DNA of 27,592 bases. Origin: CAZCDM01 sp964497475 (GTDB lineage: Bacteria > Planctomycetota > Phycisphaerae > SM23-33). Position 1 is the first letter of the stretch. Each line of letters opens with the position of its first letter. The position numbers and the translations under genes were made by a program. This document shows positions 27,191 to 27,592 of the stretch, piece after piece. Below the pieces are notes generated by a model, which was not told the origin of the DNA, ran no database searches, and saw only the letters and a program-made list of their open reading frames with translations. The stretch is taken from contig CAZCDM010000014.1 of assembly GCA_964497475.1 (NCBI GenBank), positions 1 through 27,592 on the forward strand, in the 5' to 3' direction.

Positions 27191-27328
27191 TTACAGGCCG
27201 ACCCACACCGCCAGCAGCAGCATACCCACACCGGCGACGAGAACCAGCACGTCCGGCACGGGTTGGAGGATGGCAGCGATCCGTCGCGACACAGCCGAGC
27301 TCCGATGATGTGTAATTCCCAGCTTCAT
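27191..27328 (-). CDS. Doubtful small membrane protein
   Basis: A 45-residue ORF: basic N-terminus (MKLGITHHRSSAVSRRIAAI) followed by one hydrophobic helix (DVLVLVAGVGMLLLAVWVGL) that runs to the C-terminus. The layout suits a tail-anchored small membrane protein. AGAAGA directly precedes the ATG but is too close for a good ribosome site, and no TANNNT hexamer at the usual distance is present. A longer in-frame version to 27433 begins in sequence that does not look coding. No family is recognised, and chance cannot be excluded. Confidence 0.3.
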   Translation of the reverse strand: MKLGITHHRSSAVSRRIAAILQPVPDVLVLVAGVGMLLLAVWVGL

Positions 27329-27526
27329 TCTTCTATATCGGTTTGGCGAGGTGCGGGGAGTAAGCAATTCTGCCGGCCTGGCTGCAGCAGGGGGCTGATC
27401 CGGTCGTAACGCATCGCGCTGAGATAACTTCAATTACTTCCGTAGATGACCATTTTTCAAACCGATAGAGCTTCCGGAGTAAGCACGTGATGGTTGGCCG
27501 ATGGCTGGGGACTCCGGCCGATGTCT

Positions 27527-27554
27527 TCCTGACTTCAACATCCTGACTTCAACA
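27527..27554. repeat. 14-bp perfect tandem duplication
   Basis: TCCTGACTTCAACA occurs twice back to back (27527-27540 and 27541-27554) with no mismatch. Confidence 0.9.
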
Positions 27555-27568
27555 TTGGGACACCCAAT
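27554..27568. repeat. Short hairpin ATTGGG-ACA-CCCAAT
   Basis: A perfect 6-bp inverted repeat with a 3-nt loop, starting at the last base of the tandem duplication. No T-run follows, so terminator function is doubtful; a protein-binding site is possible. Confidence 0.5.
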
Positions 27569-27592
27569 CAATGGAGCAGGTCGTAGAGGGCC

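Larger units (their letters stand above)
27329..27592. other. Right-end intergenic region with short repeats
   Basis: No gene is supported. It is less GC-rich than the rest. It holds a direct repeat GGAGTAAGCA (27357-27366 and 27476-27485), an inverted pair TATCGGTTT/AAACCGATA (27336-27344 and 27459-27467), a GGCCGATG direct repeat (27497-27504 and 27516-27523), a 14-bp tandem duplication and a small hairpin. It may be the regulatory region of a gene beyond the window or a remnant of a mobile element. Confidence 0.5.

Overview
The window looks like chromosomal DNA from a GC-rich planctomycete, most likely Phycisphaerae-like. That placement is an inference from gene content: paired DUF4159 proteins with squalene-cyclase-like repeats, a Tad locus rich in FHA domains, and intergenic repeats of types I remember from planctomycete genomes. 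No rRNA or marker gene in the window can confirm it. No tRNA, CRISPR array, transposase or phage gene was seen.

Region 1 (211-15975, all + strand) is one long, tightly packed cluster of thirteen genes for a Tad/Flp-type pilus. In order: a CpaF/TadA ATPase, a small prepilin-like protein, an Flp pilin, a TadV/CpaA prepilin peptidase, a TadE-like protein with two extra membrane helices, a transmembrane Ser/Thr kinase with a large TPR-like extracytoplasmic part, a very large TadG-like protein carrying a golvesin/xanthan-lyase-type carbohydrate-binding-like domain, a second TadE-like pseudopilin, CpaB, a second CpaF ATPase fused to an N-terminal FHA domain, TadB, TadC, and an FHA-TM-TPR protein. 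The peptidase should process at least four proteins with a G^xxxxE site. The two ATPases and TadB/TadC form the inner-membrane motor. A kinase and two phosphothreonine-reading FHA proteins in the same transcription unit suggest pilus assembly controlled by Ser/Thr phosphorylation. No secretin, TadZ/CpaE or TadD is present in the window.

Region 2 (15976-17986) has two short repeat/hairpin elements, then divergent gluQRS (-) and surE (+). Region 3 (17978-23529) has two overlapping minus-strand genes for secreted proteins with squalene-cyclase-like repeats plus tandem DUF4159-like domains, divergent from a MoxR-family AAA+ ATPase. Region 4 (23671-27181) holds a secreted MORN-CAP protein, a short-chain dehydrogenase (-), ybeY and a HAD-family hydrolase. 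The right end (27182-27592) has one doubtful 45-residue membrane ORF and several short repeats.

Regions 2-4 differ from the Tad cluster in how their genes start. gluQRS, surE, the first DUF4159 gene, the dehydrogenase and ybeY each have a TANNNT hexamer 6 or 7 nt before ATG, and the HAD gene has one 10 nt before; four of the six have a -35-like TTG hexamer 16-17 bp further up. This is the layout of leaderless or near-leaderless transcripts. Most Tad genes, moxR and the CAP gene have Shine-Dalgarno sequences or stop/start overlaps instead.
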